From positions 1-59,234 of the forward strand of contig JAMLIC010000056.1 of assembly GCA_023954375.1 (NCBI GenBank): a DNA stretch of 59,234 nt, written 5' to 3'. Positions 44,399 through 52,713 of this stretch are shown here, piece by piece; the stretch's first letter is position 1, and each line of letters opens with the position of its first letter. The position numbers and the translations under genes were made by a program. The notes beneath the pieces were generated by a model. The model was not told the origin of the DNA, searched no databases, and was given only the letters and a program-made list of their open reading frames with translations. Source of the DNA: Planctomycetota bacterium. Its GTDB lineage: Bacteria; Planctomycetota; J058.

Positions 44399-44650
44399 AT
44401 GAGCCAGGCCACCCGTGAGCTGCTGGAGCGTGCCCTGAGGCTTTCCCCTGTCGAGAGGGCGGAGCTCGTGGCCGAGCTCGTCGCCAGCCTGGACGGCGAC
44501 GAGCCGGAGGACCTGGTCGAAAGCGCCTGGGCCGACGAGATCGAGCGTCGCGTCCGGGAGATGCCAGCGGCCGGCGCCGCCCTTCCGAGCGCCGACGACG
44601 TCTTCTCGCGGCTGCGGACCCATCTGGCCGAGCGGCGCCGGGCGAAGTGA
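44399..44650 (+). CDS. Addiction-module antitoxin (TIGR02574/PF09720-like)
   Basis: The 83-residue protein starts MSQATRELLERALRLSPVER, the usual beginning of this antitoxin family. AELVAELVASLDG and the mid-protein WADEIERRVREM follow, before a basic tail. Members neutralise ParE/RelE-fold toxins encoded directly downstream, which is the case here (GTGA overlap at 44647). Its ATG has only a weak ribosome site. The third-position composition is less extreme than in the flanking genes, consistent with recent transfer together with the flanking repeats. Confidence 0.88.
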   Translation: MSQATRELLERALRLSPVERAELVAELVASLDGDEPEDLVESAWADEIERRVREMPAAGAALPSADDVFSRLRTHLAERRRAK

Positions 44651-44956
44651 CGAAGAAGCTGCTCCGCTTCCTTCCCGAGGCGGAGACCGAGCTCCGTGCC
44701 GCTGCCCAGTGGTACGATGACCGAGCTGGACTTGGTGACGAGCTCGCGGCCGAGGTCCAGGCGGTCACCTCGAAGATCGTCGAGATGCCGGGAGCGTTCG
44801 CGCCGGCCCGTGGCATCCGCGCGAGCGTCGGAGCTCGTGAGACGATCGTGAAGCGGTTCCCGTATCGCGTGGTCTTCGTCGAGCTGGAGCAGGAGCTCCG
44901 GGTCGTCGCGGTGGCTCACGTCCGCCGGGGGCCCGGATACTGGCGAGATCGCCTGA
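44647..44956 (+). CDS. ParE/RelE-superfamily toxin, normal stop lost
   Basis: Residues 1-103 form a complete toxin of the ParE/RelE fold: FLPEAETELRAAAQWYDDRA, GIRASVGARETIVKRFPYRV, and the ending VVAVAHVRRGPGYWRDRL. Family members usually stop just after this last motif. Here a TGA (44954-44956) stands at the right place but in the +1 frame. The actual frame stays open through the right-hand repeat and far into the next gene (to 47811). A one-base insertion near the end would explain this, and the toxin may be longer or inactive. The coordinates give the recognisable toxin up to that TGA. Confidence 0.8.
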
Positions 44957-45001
44957 CGGGGGAGGCGGAACGGGCCGAACGCTGTCGCCCGGGCCCTCGC
45001 G

Positions 45002-45042
45002 CCGATCGCGCCCCCCTCGCGAGCGCATCACGCATCGCAGGT
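45002..45042. repeat. 40-bp direct repeat, right copy
   Basis: This near-identical copy of 44183-44222 lies between the toxin end and the start of the Hsp70-like gene. Confidence 0.85.
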
Positions 45043-45076
45043 GGCCCTGGGGCGACGCGCGAGCGAACATGGGCCC

Positions 45077-47659
45077 ATGCCGCCCGAGCCGCGCGAGGTG
45101 ATCGAGTTCCTGCAGGCGCTGGCGGCCGGCGCCGTCGTGCTCGACCGCGCGGACCGCGCCCACGTCGAGCGGCTCGAGGCGGCCTGCGCGCTCCTGGAGG
45201 AGCTGCAGGCGCTCTCGCAGGCGGTGCCGGAGCTGCAGCAGAGCGGGCTCGGGCTGACCCGGATCGAGGACACGATCGTGGCCGAGGGCGAGGGCCTCTC
45301 GGCCAAGATCGGCGTGCTCGAGGGGCTGCGCGAGGCGCTCGAGCAGCACATCGGCGGCATGCGCCGGCGCGCGCAGGCCGGCCCCGCGGCGCCCGAGCCG
45401 GCGCCCTGGGCCGACCCCGCCGCGCCGGCCTACGACGGGGTCGTCGCGGTCGACGTGGGCACCAGCCACGTGGCCTGCGCGCACTGGAGCCTCGCCGGCG
45501 GCGACCCGGAGGTCGGCGCCGTCGAGCCGGCCGCCGTGAACGTCCTCGACGCCCGCGGCTTCCGGCGCCTGGCGCCGGGCAGCTTCCTGGTGGGCCAGGC
45601 GGCGCTCGACCACCGCACGGGCGTGAACCTCTACCGCTCGTTCCGCCGCCTCCTCGGCCGCCAGCCGACCGCCCGCCCGGCCGCCACGGGCAAGGAGCTG
45701 GTGCAGGTCCCCGTGCGCCTGCTGGTCGCGGCCATGCTCGACGCGCAGCTGCGCGCGCTCACGCTGCGCCTCGGGCACGAGCGCCTGCGCTTCCCCCGCG
45801 TCGTCGTGACCGTCCCCGCCAGCGGCGACCTCGCCCTCGAGCACGAGCTGCGCGCGCTCCTGCGCGAGCTCGAGCTCCCCGTGACGACCGAGCTCGACGA
45901 GGCCACCGCGGCCTGCGTCTACCACCTGCTGCGCCCGGTGCTCCTGCAGGAGCTCGGGCAGGTCCGCCCCGACGGCACCACGGTGACGCCCGGCGAGTGG
46001 TACGCCGAGCACCTCGGCGTGCCGGCGACGCCCGGCGCGCGGCCGGGGAGCCTGAGCCTCGACGCCACGGTCCTGTGCGTCGACTGCGGCGGCGGCGGCA
46101 CCGACCTGTCGCTCCTCGAGTTCCAGCTGCAGCAGGACGCCGGCGGCTGCCAGGTGCACATCGAGGTGCAGGACACGACCGGGTTCCCCGACCTCTCGGG
46201 CGAGGGGCTGACGCTGCACGTGTTCGACCTCCTGAAGCGCCGCCTGGCCCTGGCCGTGGCCGCGCCGCGGCGCGCCCTCACGGGGGTCGACGACGGCGCG
46301 CCCCCGGGGGCGCACCCCTGGCGCGAGCTCCACCGGAGGGAGGCCGGCGCCCCCGACCCAGGCCTCGACGCCCGGCTCGACGAGGAGCTCGGCCTGGTGC
46401 TCCGGGCCTGGGACCAGGTCGCGGGCGAGCGCCCGCTCCCGGCCCCGCTGCGGGCCGCGGTCGACCGGCTCTTTCCGACGGTCACGCGCGGGGTCCCCGC
46501 CGGCGGGAAGCGGCTCCGGAGCGCCAACTTCCGCTGGCTCTGGCAGGAGGCGGAGCGGCTCGGCCAGCAGGTCGCGGCCGAGCGCGCGGCCTTGCTCGCG
46601 GTCGACCGCGACCTCGACGACCCGATCCCGGCCGTGCGCGGGCGGCTCGACCTCGCCACCTACCCGGTCGACCCGCTGGGGGTCGACCTGCTCGCCCGCC
46701 TGGCGAGCGCCGGCGTCGACCCCGCCCGTCCGCCCCACGCCGGGGCCCTGCAGGTGAGCTCGCGCGACGTCGACGCCTGGGTCGAGCGCCAGGCGGCGGC
46801 GCCGCTGCGGACGGCGCTCGAGGGGCTCTGCGGCGCTCGCCCCGTGCACCGGGTCCTCCTCGCCGGCGGCGGCACCCACGCGGCGCGGGTCGTCCTCGAG
46901 CGGGTCGTGCGGCAGACGCTGCACCTCTCCGCCGCGCAGGTCGTGTTCGACCCCACCGAGGCCAAGCGGGCCGTGGCCAAGGGGGCCTGCCTGTGGGCGA
47001 TCGGCAGCCGCCTCGAGGGGATCGAGGTGTTCCTCACGCGCGCGCCGCGCAGCCCGGCGCGGCTCTGGCTGCTGAGCGCCGTGCAGAACGAGGTCCTGTT
47101 CGAGGAGGGGCAGGCGATCGACCGCTTCAGCTTCGTGCAGCCCGCGCACCGCGAGGGGGCCGAGGGCGACAAGCTCGTCCTCATCGGCCGCGAGCAGGGC
47201 GGGCGGCTCGAGCCGTTCCTCATGTTCGACCCGGCCAAGGGCACGCCCGTGCCCGACGTGGCCGAGCTGCCGATCATGCGCCGCCGCGACGTGGTCGTGC
47301 GCAACGTCGACAGGTTCCTCGGCTTCAACGTGCGCGGGGCCCTCCACGAGTTCCACGTGGCCGACCCCAACGGCTACGTGCAGGTCGAGGAGACGCTGGT
47401 GCCGCAGTGGGAGCTGTTCGAGGCGCTCCGCCGCGAGATGACCATGGAGGAGGTGATCGCCTGGCTCGAGGGCGCCGCCCACCTGCAGGCGCCGCCCCCG
47501 TCGGACCACGCCTTCCACCGCTACTACATGGACGAGACGCGCCAGCTCTACCTCGTCTTCCACACCCGGGCGAAGAAGGTCCTGTGCCGCGCGCAGGTGA
47601 TGAAGCAGGGGCGCCACCACCTGCCCGAGGAGCTGGACCCGTTCTCGGGGGTCCACTGA
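45077..47659 (+). CDS. Divergent Hsp70-like (actin-fold) ATPase
   Basis: The 860-residue protein starts with a helical/coiled-coil region (1-100). An Hsp70-type nucleotide-binding domain follows: phosphate-1 VAVDVGTS (about 123-130), FPRVVVTVPASGDL, the ELDEATAACVYH connector, phosphate-2 VDCGGGGTDLSLLEF (about 335-350) and the adenosine motif VLLAGGGTHAARVVLERVV (about 593). The typical DnaK substrate-binding domain is not evident. A strand-rich C-terminal part (VFLTRAPRSPARLWLL...) and a helical tail follow. ATG 45077 is chosen because earlier starts lie within the repeat. It faces the CHAT operon across 16 bases, so the three genes may work together. Confidence 0.85.
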   Translation: MPPEPREVIEFLQALAAGAVVLDRADRAHVERLEAACALLEELQALSQAVPELQQSGLGLTRIEDTIVAEGEGLSAKIGVLEGLREALEQHIGGMRRRAQAGPAAPEPAPWADPAAPAYDGVVAVDVGTSHVACAHWSLAGGDPEVGAVEPAAVNVLDARGFRRLAPGSFLVGQAALDHRTGVNLYRSFRRLLGRQPTARPAATGKELVQVPVRLLVAAMLDAQLRALTLRLGHERLRFPRVVVTVPASGDLALEHELRALLRELELPVTTELDEATAACVYHLLRPVLLQELGQVRPDGTTVTPGEWYAEHLGVPATPGARPGSLSLDATVLCVDCGGGGTDLSLLEFQLQQDAGGCQVHIEVQDTTGFPDLSGEGLTLHVFDLLKRRLALAVAAPRRALTGVDDGAPPGAHPWRELHRREAGAPDPGLDARLDEELGLVLRAWDQVAGERPLPAPLRAAVDRLFPTVTRGVPAGGKRLRSANFRWLWQEAERLGQQVAAERAALLAVDRDLDDPIPAVRGRLDLATYPVDPLGVDLLARLASAGVDPARPPHAGALQVSSRDVDAWVERQAAAPLRTALEGLCGARPVHRVLLAGGGTHAARVVLERVVRQTLHLSAAQVVFDPTEAKRAVAKGACLWAIGSRLEGIEVFLTRAPRSPARLWLLSAVQNEVLFEEGQAIDRFSFVQPAHREGAEGDKLVLIGREQGGRLEPFLMFDPAKGTPVPDVAELPIMRRRDVVVRNVDRFLGFNVRGALHEFHVADPNGYVQVEETLVPQWELFEALRREMTMEEVIAWLEGAAHLQAPPPSDHAFHRYYMDETRQLYLVFHTRAKKVLCRAQVMKQGRHHLPEELDPFSGVH

Positions 47660-47675
47660 CCGTCGCGCCGGCGCG

Positions 47676-49943
47676 TCACCCCGAGGTCGACGTCACCGAG
47701 AACGCGCCCCAGGCGTACGGGCAGCGGAGCGGCCCCGACGAGCGCAGGAGCGCCAGCTGCGCCGCGCGCAGGGCGTGGGGCGGCGAGAGCCCGGCGAGGA
47801 GGCCGTCGTAGAGCCCGGGCAGGAGCGCCTGCGCGACCGGCGGCTCGAAGGGCCAGTAGGTGCCGATCACGGCCCGGGCGCCGGCGACGAGGAAGGCGTG
47901 CGCCAGGCCGATCAGCTCCTCGCCGCGGCTGGCGCTGGCGCGCGCGGTCTGGCAGCCGCTGAGGACGACCAGGCACGGGCGCAGGCGCAGCTGCAGGACG
48001 TCGCGCACGGTCAGCCGCTCCCACGCAGGGTCGGCGCGGCCGGCGCCCAGCGCGAGGTGGCTGAGGCCGGGGAACTCCTCCTCGTAGGCGGCGTGGCCGG
48101 CGAAGTGGATCACGTCGTAGTGGCCGACCTCGGCCTCGAGCCGCCGCCGCGAGGCCTCGCCCCCGGTGACCAGGCACACGTTGCGGAACCGCGGCAGGGC
48201 CGCGCCGACCTCCGCCAGCGCCAGGCGCGCGCGCGCCTCGTCGCTCCCCGTGACCAGGAACAGGACGCGGCCGGTGCGCTCGAGGCGCAGAGGGCCGCCG
48301 CCGCGCAGGGCGGCGACCGTCGGCAGGACCGACACGGGCAGCCGCTCGAGCAGGTAGCGCCCGTCGCGCCGCAGGAGGTGCCAGGGCACGCGGAAGAGCT
48401 GCCGGTGCGGCACGACGACGAGCTCCTGGGCGTCGGCGACGGCGGCCTGGACCTCCGGCGCGCCGAGGAGGACGTCGTGGAGCTCGTCGAGCAGCCCGAG
48501 CCCCTCGTAGAGGTGCACGGCGTGCTCGACGTCGCCCGCCTCGAGCGCCGCGCGCGCCGCGAGGGTGAGGTCCTCGACGCGCGCGGCCGCCTCCTCGACG
48601 AAGCGGGCCGGCGCCTCGCGCCCGCGGCCCGCGCCGCCGAGCGCGACGAGCCGCCGGCCCTCGCGAGAGACAACGACCACCCCCAGCCCGTCGCGGTGGA
48701 GGACGTAGTCGAGCAGCACGGCGCCGCGGGGCAGGGCGGCCTGGAGGGCCTCGAGCGTGAGTGGGCGCGGCCCGACCAGGGCGGCGTCCCTCGTGTCGAG
48801 CGAGGCCTCCAGCCGCTCGACCTCCGCGAGGACCTCGCGCCGGGCCCGCGCCGCGGCGGGGTCGTCGCCCGTTGCAAGCAGCGCGTCGACCTCGCGCAGG
48901 CGCCGCCGCGCGTCGAGGTAGGCGCGGGCGGCGGGGCCGTCGGCGTCGAGCGCGCGCGCGAGGAGGTCGCGGCTGCCGAGGAGCTCGGCGAACCCCGACG
49001 TCTTGGCCCGCTGCAGCGTCCGGTGGACGAGCTCGTCCGCGCCCGCGGCCCACGCGCGCGCGATGAGCGTGGCGGGGATCCCCTCCTTGCCCTCGAGGAA
49101 GCGCGCCCGCACGCCCGGGGCGGTCACGTGGCGCGAGGCCGTGGCCAGGTCCTCGAAGGCCCGCTCGAGCTCGGCGAGCGCGTCGTCGCCGCGGCCGAGC
49201 CCCTCGAGGTTCATCGCCCGGTGGTAGCGGAGCCAGTAGGAGGGCAGGCCGCGCCGCTCGAGCTCGACGAGCGCCTCGTCGAGGACGGCCACGGCCTCGG
49301 CGAAGAGGCCCCGGTCGAAGTACAGCTTGTTGCTCTGCGCCCGCGCGAGGGCTCGGCGCAGGACGTCGCCGACCCGCGCGTAGCAGGCCTCGGCGCGCTG
49401 GAACTCGAGGGCGGCCAGCCCCGGCTCGTCGCCCTTCACCCGGGTGATCGCCAGGAACCGGTGCGCGTCGCCCTCCTCGCGCTCGCAGCCCAGGGCCTCG
49501 AACGAGGCGGCCGCCTGCTCGAGCAGCCGCGCGGCGTCGGGGAGGCGCCCCTCGATCGATGCGAGGAGGCCCAGGTCGCAGAGCGCCGCCGCCTCGAGGT
49601 AGCGCAGGAGGTGGGGCGCGCGGCGGTCGAGGTCGTCGGGCTCGAGGAACGCCGCCGCTCCCGGCGGCGAGCCGTCCTCGGGGAGCGCCGCCTCGACGCC
49701 ACCCGACAGCCGCGCGACCTCGGCGAGCGCCGCCTCGTGGTGGGCGCGGGCCGCGGCCAGGTCCCGCAGGGCGAGCTCGGCCGTGGCCTGACGGACCAGG
49801 GCGTAGAGCGCGCGCAGCCGGTCGCCGCCGGCCGCGAAGCCCGCGCGCGCCCGCTCGAAGGCCAGCCTGGCCTGCAGGTCGCGGTCCTCCTCGGCCAGCC
49901 GCTCACCCAGGCGCAGGAGCTCGAGCGGGGCGAGCCCGGTCAC
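47676..49943 (-). CDS. TPR-CHAT caspase-like protease
   Basis: The 755-residue protein has TPR-type helical repeats (about 5-300) and a linker. From about 460 a CHAT domain follows with the catalytic pair of clan CD peptidases: His617 in YDVIHFAGHAAYEEEFPG and Cys664 in CLVVLSGCQTARA. GEELIGLAHAFLVAGARAVIGTYW closes the fold. CHAT proteases act in programmed cell death and defence in several bacteria (for example in gRAMP/TPR-CHAT systems). Both catalytic residues are intact. The GTG at 49943 overlaps the stop of the 702-residue gene and has GGAGG upstream, so the two are co-translated. Confidence 0.92.
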   Translation of the reverse strand: MTGLAPLELLRLGERLAEEDRDLQARLAFERARAGFAAGGDRLRALYALVRQATAELALRDLAAARAHHEAALAEVARLSGGVEAALPEDGSPPGAAAFLEPDDLDRRAPHLLRYLEAAALCDLGLLASIEGRLPDAARLLEQAAASFEALGCEREEGDAHRFLAITRVKGDEPGLAALEFQRAEACYARVGDVLRRALARAQSNKLYFDRGLFAEAVAVLDEALVELERRGLPSYWLRYHRAMNLEGLGRGDDALAELERAFEDLATASRHVTAPGVRARFLEGKEGIPATLIARAWAAGADELVHRTLQRAKTSGFAELLGSRDLLARALDADGPAARAYLDARRRLREVDALLATGDDPAAARARREVLAEVERLEASLDTRDAALVGPRPLTLEALQAALPRGAVLLDYVLHRDGLGVVVVSREGRRLVALGGAGRGREAPARFVEEAAARVEDLTLAARAALEAGDVEHAVHLYEGLGLLDELHDVLLGAPEVQAAVADAQELVVVPHRQLFRVPWHLLRRDGRYLLERLPVSVLPTVAALRGGGPLRLERTGRVLFLVTGSDEARARLALAEVGAALPRFRNVCLVTGGEASRRRLEAEVGHYDVIHFAGHAAYEEEFPGLSHLALGAGRADPAWERLTVRDVLQLRLRPCLVVLSGCQTARASASRGEELIGLAHAFLVAGARAVIGTYWPFEPPVAQALLPGLYDGLLAGLSPPHALRAAQLALLRSSGPLRCPYAWGAFSVTSTSG

Positions 49944-52048
49944 GGCGCCTCCAGGGCGGCTGCGAGGTCGGGCGCGAGGTCGGGCGCGAGGCCCGCGAGC
50001 GCGCCCGGCCCGAGCGCGCGCGCGAGCGCGTCGAGCTCGTCGGGCCGCGCCCAGCGACGGCCGAGCTCGAGGTCGACGAGGTCGAGCGGCGCGAGCCCGG
50101 CGGCCCGGGCGACCGCGCGGCGGGCCCCGGGCTCCCCGGCCTCGCGGGCCGCGAGCGCGCGCCCGAGCGCGCGGCCGTCCGGGGCGCCGAGGAGGAGCAG
50201 CGCCAGCGCGGCGACCTCGAGGTCGGCGGCGTCGACCGGGGCGAGGTCGGCCCCGCGCGCCAGGTCGCGCGCGCGCCGGTGCTCGAGCAGCGCCTCGAGG
50301 AACGGGAAGAGCGTCCGGTCGATGAACCCCTCGACGTCGGCCCCCGTGCGCCCGGCGGCGCGGCGCAGCGCCTCCTCGCCCCAGAACTCGCCGCGGCCGT
50401 CGAGCGGCGCGAAGAGGAACAGCTCCGCCAGCGCCTCGCGGGCCGCCTCGTCGCGCGCCACGGCGTCGATCTCGTCGGCGCGCGGCAGGAGCCCGAGCTG
50501 CAGGACCGGGAAGACGCGGCCGAAGCGCCCCACGAAGCCCTGCAAGGCGTCGGGCAGGAGCCCCCGCACGAAGCGCGGCGGGCGGGTCTCGCGGGCGCCC
50601 GCGCGCGGGAACCACCAGCGGAAGGTGTCGTAGTGGATCCCCGTGTACCCCGCGATCCGGGGCCGGCTGAGGAGCGTCGTGAAGTCGAGGAGCAGGGTGC
50701 GGTACTTCACCGGGTCGGCGGCGCGCAGGGCCTCGAGCTGCCGCGCGAACAGGCGCCGGATGGCGTGCAGGAGCTCGTGCGCGCGCCGGCGCTGCTCGTC
50801 GGGGCTCGCCCGGGGCGCGACCTCGGCGATCACCGCGCGGAGCTCGTCGAAGCCGAGCGCGCGGACCGGCTCGGGGGCGCCGTCGATCGGGCGGCGCAGG
50901 CCGCCGTCGTGGAGGACGACCTCCACCGGCCCGTGCCGCGGAGCGGTGAGGTCGCGGCCGGCCCGCAGGGCGTCGAGGCAGCCGTAGAGGGCGTTGCGCA
51001 CGAGCTGCGACGTGGGCGCCCCGGGCGCGGGCCGGGCGAGGTGCGCGCGCAGCCGCTCGGCCGCGGCGGGCGCGCCGGGCCGCCCCCGGAGGTGCTCGAG
51101 GAGGCGGTCGAGGACCTCCTCGGGGACGGTGTCGGGGTCGATCCAGCCCAGCTCGGGGTCGAGCCGCCGGTCGGTCCGCTGCGCGACCGACGGGCGGAAG
51201 ACGGCCCACAGCCGCGCGCGGAGCTCGCCCCCGCGCGCGGCGTCGACGGGCTCGAGGTCGACGCCGCCCTCGATGCGGACGACCTCCCGCAGGGCCCAGG
51301 CGAGCGCCTCCTCCTCCCGGGGCTCGTGAGGCGCGACCCCAGACGCGTCCGCGCGGACCAGCGGCGCGACCGACCGCCCGTCGCCGCGGGCGCCCGCCCG
51401 CGCCCGGTCGCGGCGCCAGGTGCGGTCGAGGACCAGCCGGTCGAGCAGCCACGACGGCTCGTCGAGGACCAGGCGCAGGCCCGACGGCGAAGGTCGCAGC
51501 CAGGGCGAGGGCGCCGCCACCAGCCGGGCGACCACCTCCGCGACGAAGCCCTCGCCGGGCGCGCCGAGCGCCGCCTCGTGGGCGCGCGCGAGCTCGCGCG
51601 GGGTCACGGGCTCGGCCAGGAGCGCGTCGCCCGCGCGCTCGCCCTGCCCCCGCAAGGGCCCGGTGCGCAGCCCGCGGCAGAGCGCGACGGCCCGCTCGAC
51701 CGGCCCGAGCGCCAGGAGCGCCGCCCGTCGCGCCGCGGGGAGCGGCGCCTCGAACACCAGCGCGAGCTCGCTCGGCGCCTCCAGCGGCTCGAGGGCCAGG
51801 CGGTAGAGGCCGCGGGCCGTCCAGCGCGTCGTCCCGCCGGCGTCGGCGAGGGCGACCTCGTCGGCCGCGGCCGCCACCACGCGCCCGGTGCGCTGGGCGA
51901 GGTGGTCGTAGACGACCGCCCCCGCGACGAGCCCTCCCGCCACCTGCCGCCCCCGCGCGCCCCCCGCGTGGGGCGCGAGCGCATTGTGGCGCGGCGCGCC
52001 CCCCTGCGCCCCCCGGCGCGGCGCGCGGCCTCTCTCGCTCAGGCGCAC
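49940..52048 (-). CDS. Large protein of unknown function coupled to the CHAT protease
   Basis: The 702-residue soluble protein has no signal peptide or membrane helix. The first 35 residues are Gly/Arg/Ala-rich and might not be translated. However, GTG 52048 has GGGGGAGG close upstream, whereas the next candidate (GTG 51943) has none. The centre and C-terminal half show natural aromatic-rich sequence (KYRTLLLDFTTLLSRPRIAGY, GIHYDTFRWWFPRAG, VFPVLQLGLLPRADEIDAV). I recognise no family. The GTGA overlap with the CHAT gene makes it the likely sensor, adaptor or substrate of that protease. Confidence 0.78.
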   Translation of the reverse strand: MRLSERGRAPRRGAQGGAPRHNALAPHAGGARGRQVAGGLVAGAVVYDHLAQRTGRVVAAAADEVALADAGGTTRWTARGLYRLALEPLEAPSELALVFEAPLPAARRAALLALGPVERAVALCRGLRTGPLRGQGERAGDALLAEPVTPRELARAHEAALGAPGEGFVAEVVARLVAAPSPWLRPSPSGLRLVLDEPSWLLDRLVLDRTWRRDRARAGARGDGRSVAPLVRADASGVAPHEPREEEALAWALREVVRIEGGVDLEPVDAARGGELRARLWAVFRPSVAQRTDRRLDPELGWIDPDTVPEEVLDRLLEHLRGRPGAPAAAERLRAHLARPAPGAPTSQLVRNALYGCLDALRAGRDLTAPRHGPVEVVLHDGGLRRPIDGAPEPVRALGFDELRAVIAEVAPRASPDEQRRRAHELLHAIRRLFARQLEALRAADPVKYRTLLLDFTTLLSRPRIAGYTGIHYDTFRWWFPRAGARETRPPRFVRGLLPDALQGFVGRFGRVFPVLQLGLLPRADEIDAVARDEAAREALAELFLFAPLDGRGEFWGEEALRRAAGRTGADVEGFIDRTLFPFLEALLEHRRARDLARGADLAPVDAADLEVAALALLLLGAPDGRALGRALAAREAGEPGARRAVARAAGLAPLDLVDLELGRRWARPDELDALARALGPGALAGLAPDLAPDLAAALEAP

Positions 52049-52236
52049 CCGGCACCTCCCCCGGCGACGGTAGGGGAGGTTCGATGGCGGGCCGCGCCCC
52101 CGGTGTCCCGCCCCCCGGAGCGCCGGTCCCGCCCGCGCGGGACGCGCCCGTCCCCTCTCCCCGAGGCCCCGGGCGACCGCGGACGGGCCCCGGTTTGCAC
52201 GGAGGTGGACGCGCGGGGCGACGGTGTGGAGGCGGC

Positions 52237-52707
52237 ATGGCGCGACGCACGGCGAGGAGGGCCCAGGCGCCCACGTTCGAGGTGACCCGTCGGCTCGAGC
52301 GGATCGAGCGCGGGGCGACGGTGTTCTACGAGGTCTCCCGGCAGGACAAGTGGGTGATGGTCCGCAGCGGCCACGTCGGCCTCCCGGGCCAGACGCGCAT
52401 GCGCGAGTACCCCACCCCGGCGTCGGCCGGCGTGGCCATGGACCGCCTGGTCGAGGACCGCCTCAAGGAGGGCTGGCTCGAGGCGGGCGCGGCCGAGGTG
52501 CCCACGCCCCCCGAGGCGCCGCCGGGCGCCCCGCGCGCCGGGACGGCGCTCCCGCCGCCGTCGATCGCCCCCGACGTGGGCCCCGACACGCGCACCGTGC
52601 AGGCGGCGCAGGGCGGCCCGGCGCACCCGCGCAAGGGGCGCACGAGCCCGGCGCCGCGGCCGGCGGCGAAGAAGAAGGGCGTGCGGGTGCGCAAGAAGAA
52701 GGGCTGA
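52237..52707 (+). CDS. WGR-domain-like protein with basic tail
   Basis: The product has 156 residues. Residues about 15-85 match the WGR fold seen in PARPs, MolR and bacterial relatives: a first strand FEVTRRLERI, TVFYEVSRQDKWVMVRSGHVGLPGQT (the place of W-G-R-x-G), and a final A-x3-RLVEDRLKEGWLEAG helix. The W-G-R triad itself is replaced by V-R-S-G. A Pro/Ala-rich linker leads to a Lys/Arg-rich C-terminus (KKKGVRVRKKKG) that could bind nucleic acid. The ATG at 52237 has GGAGG four bases upstream. It diverges from the CHAT operon. Confidence 0.78.
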   Translation: MARRTARRAQAPTFEVTRRLERIERGATVFYEVSRQDKWVMVRSGHVGLPGQTRMREYPTPASAGVAMDRLVEDRLKEGWLEAGAAEVPTPPEAPPGAPRAGTALPPPSIAPDVGPDTRTVQAAQGGPAHPRKGRTSPAPRPAAKKKGVRVRKKKG

Positions 52708-52713
52708 CGCGCG

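Noticed and set aside
44957..47811. A single toxin fusion protein continuing in frame
   Set aside because: Beyond residue 103 the frame lies over the Hsp70-like gene in another phase and has noise composition. I treat it as a lost stop, not as a real fusion.
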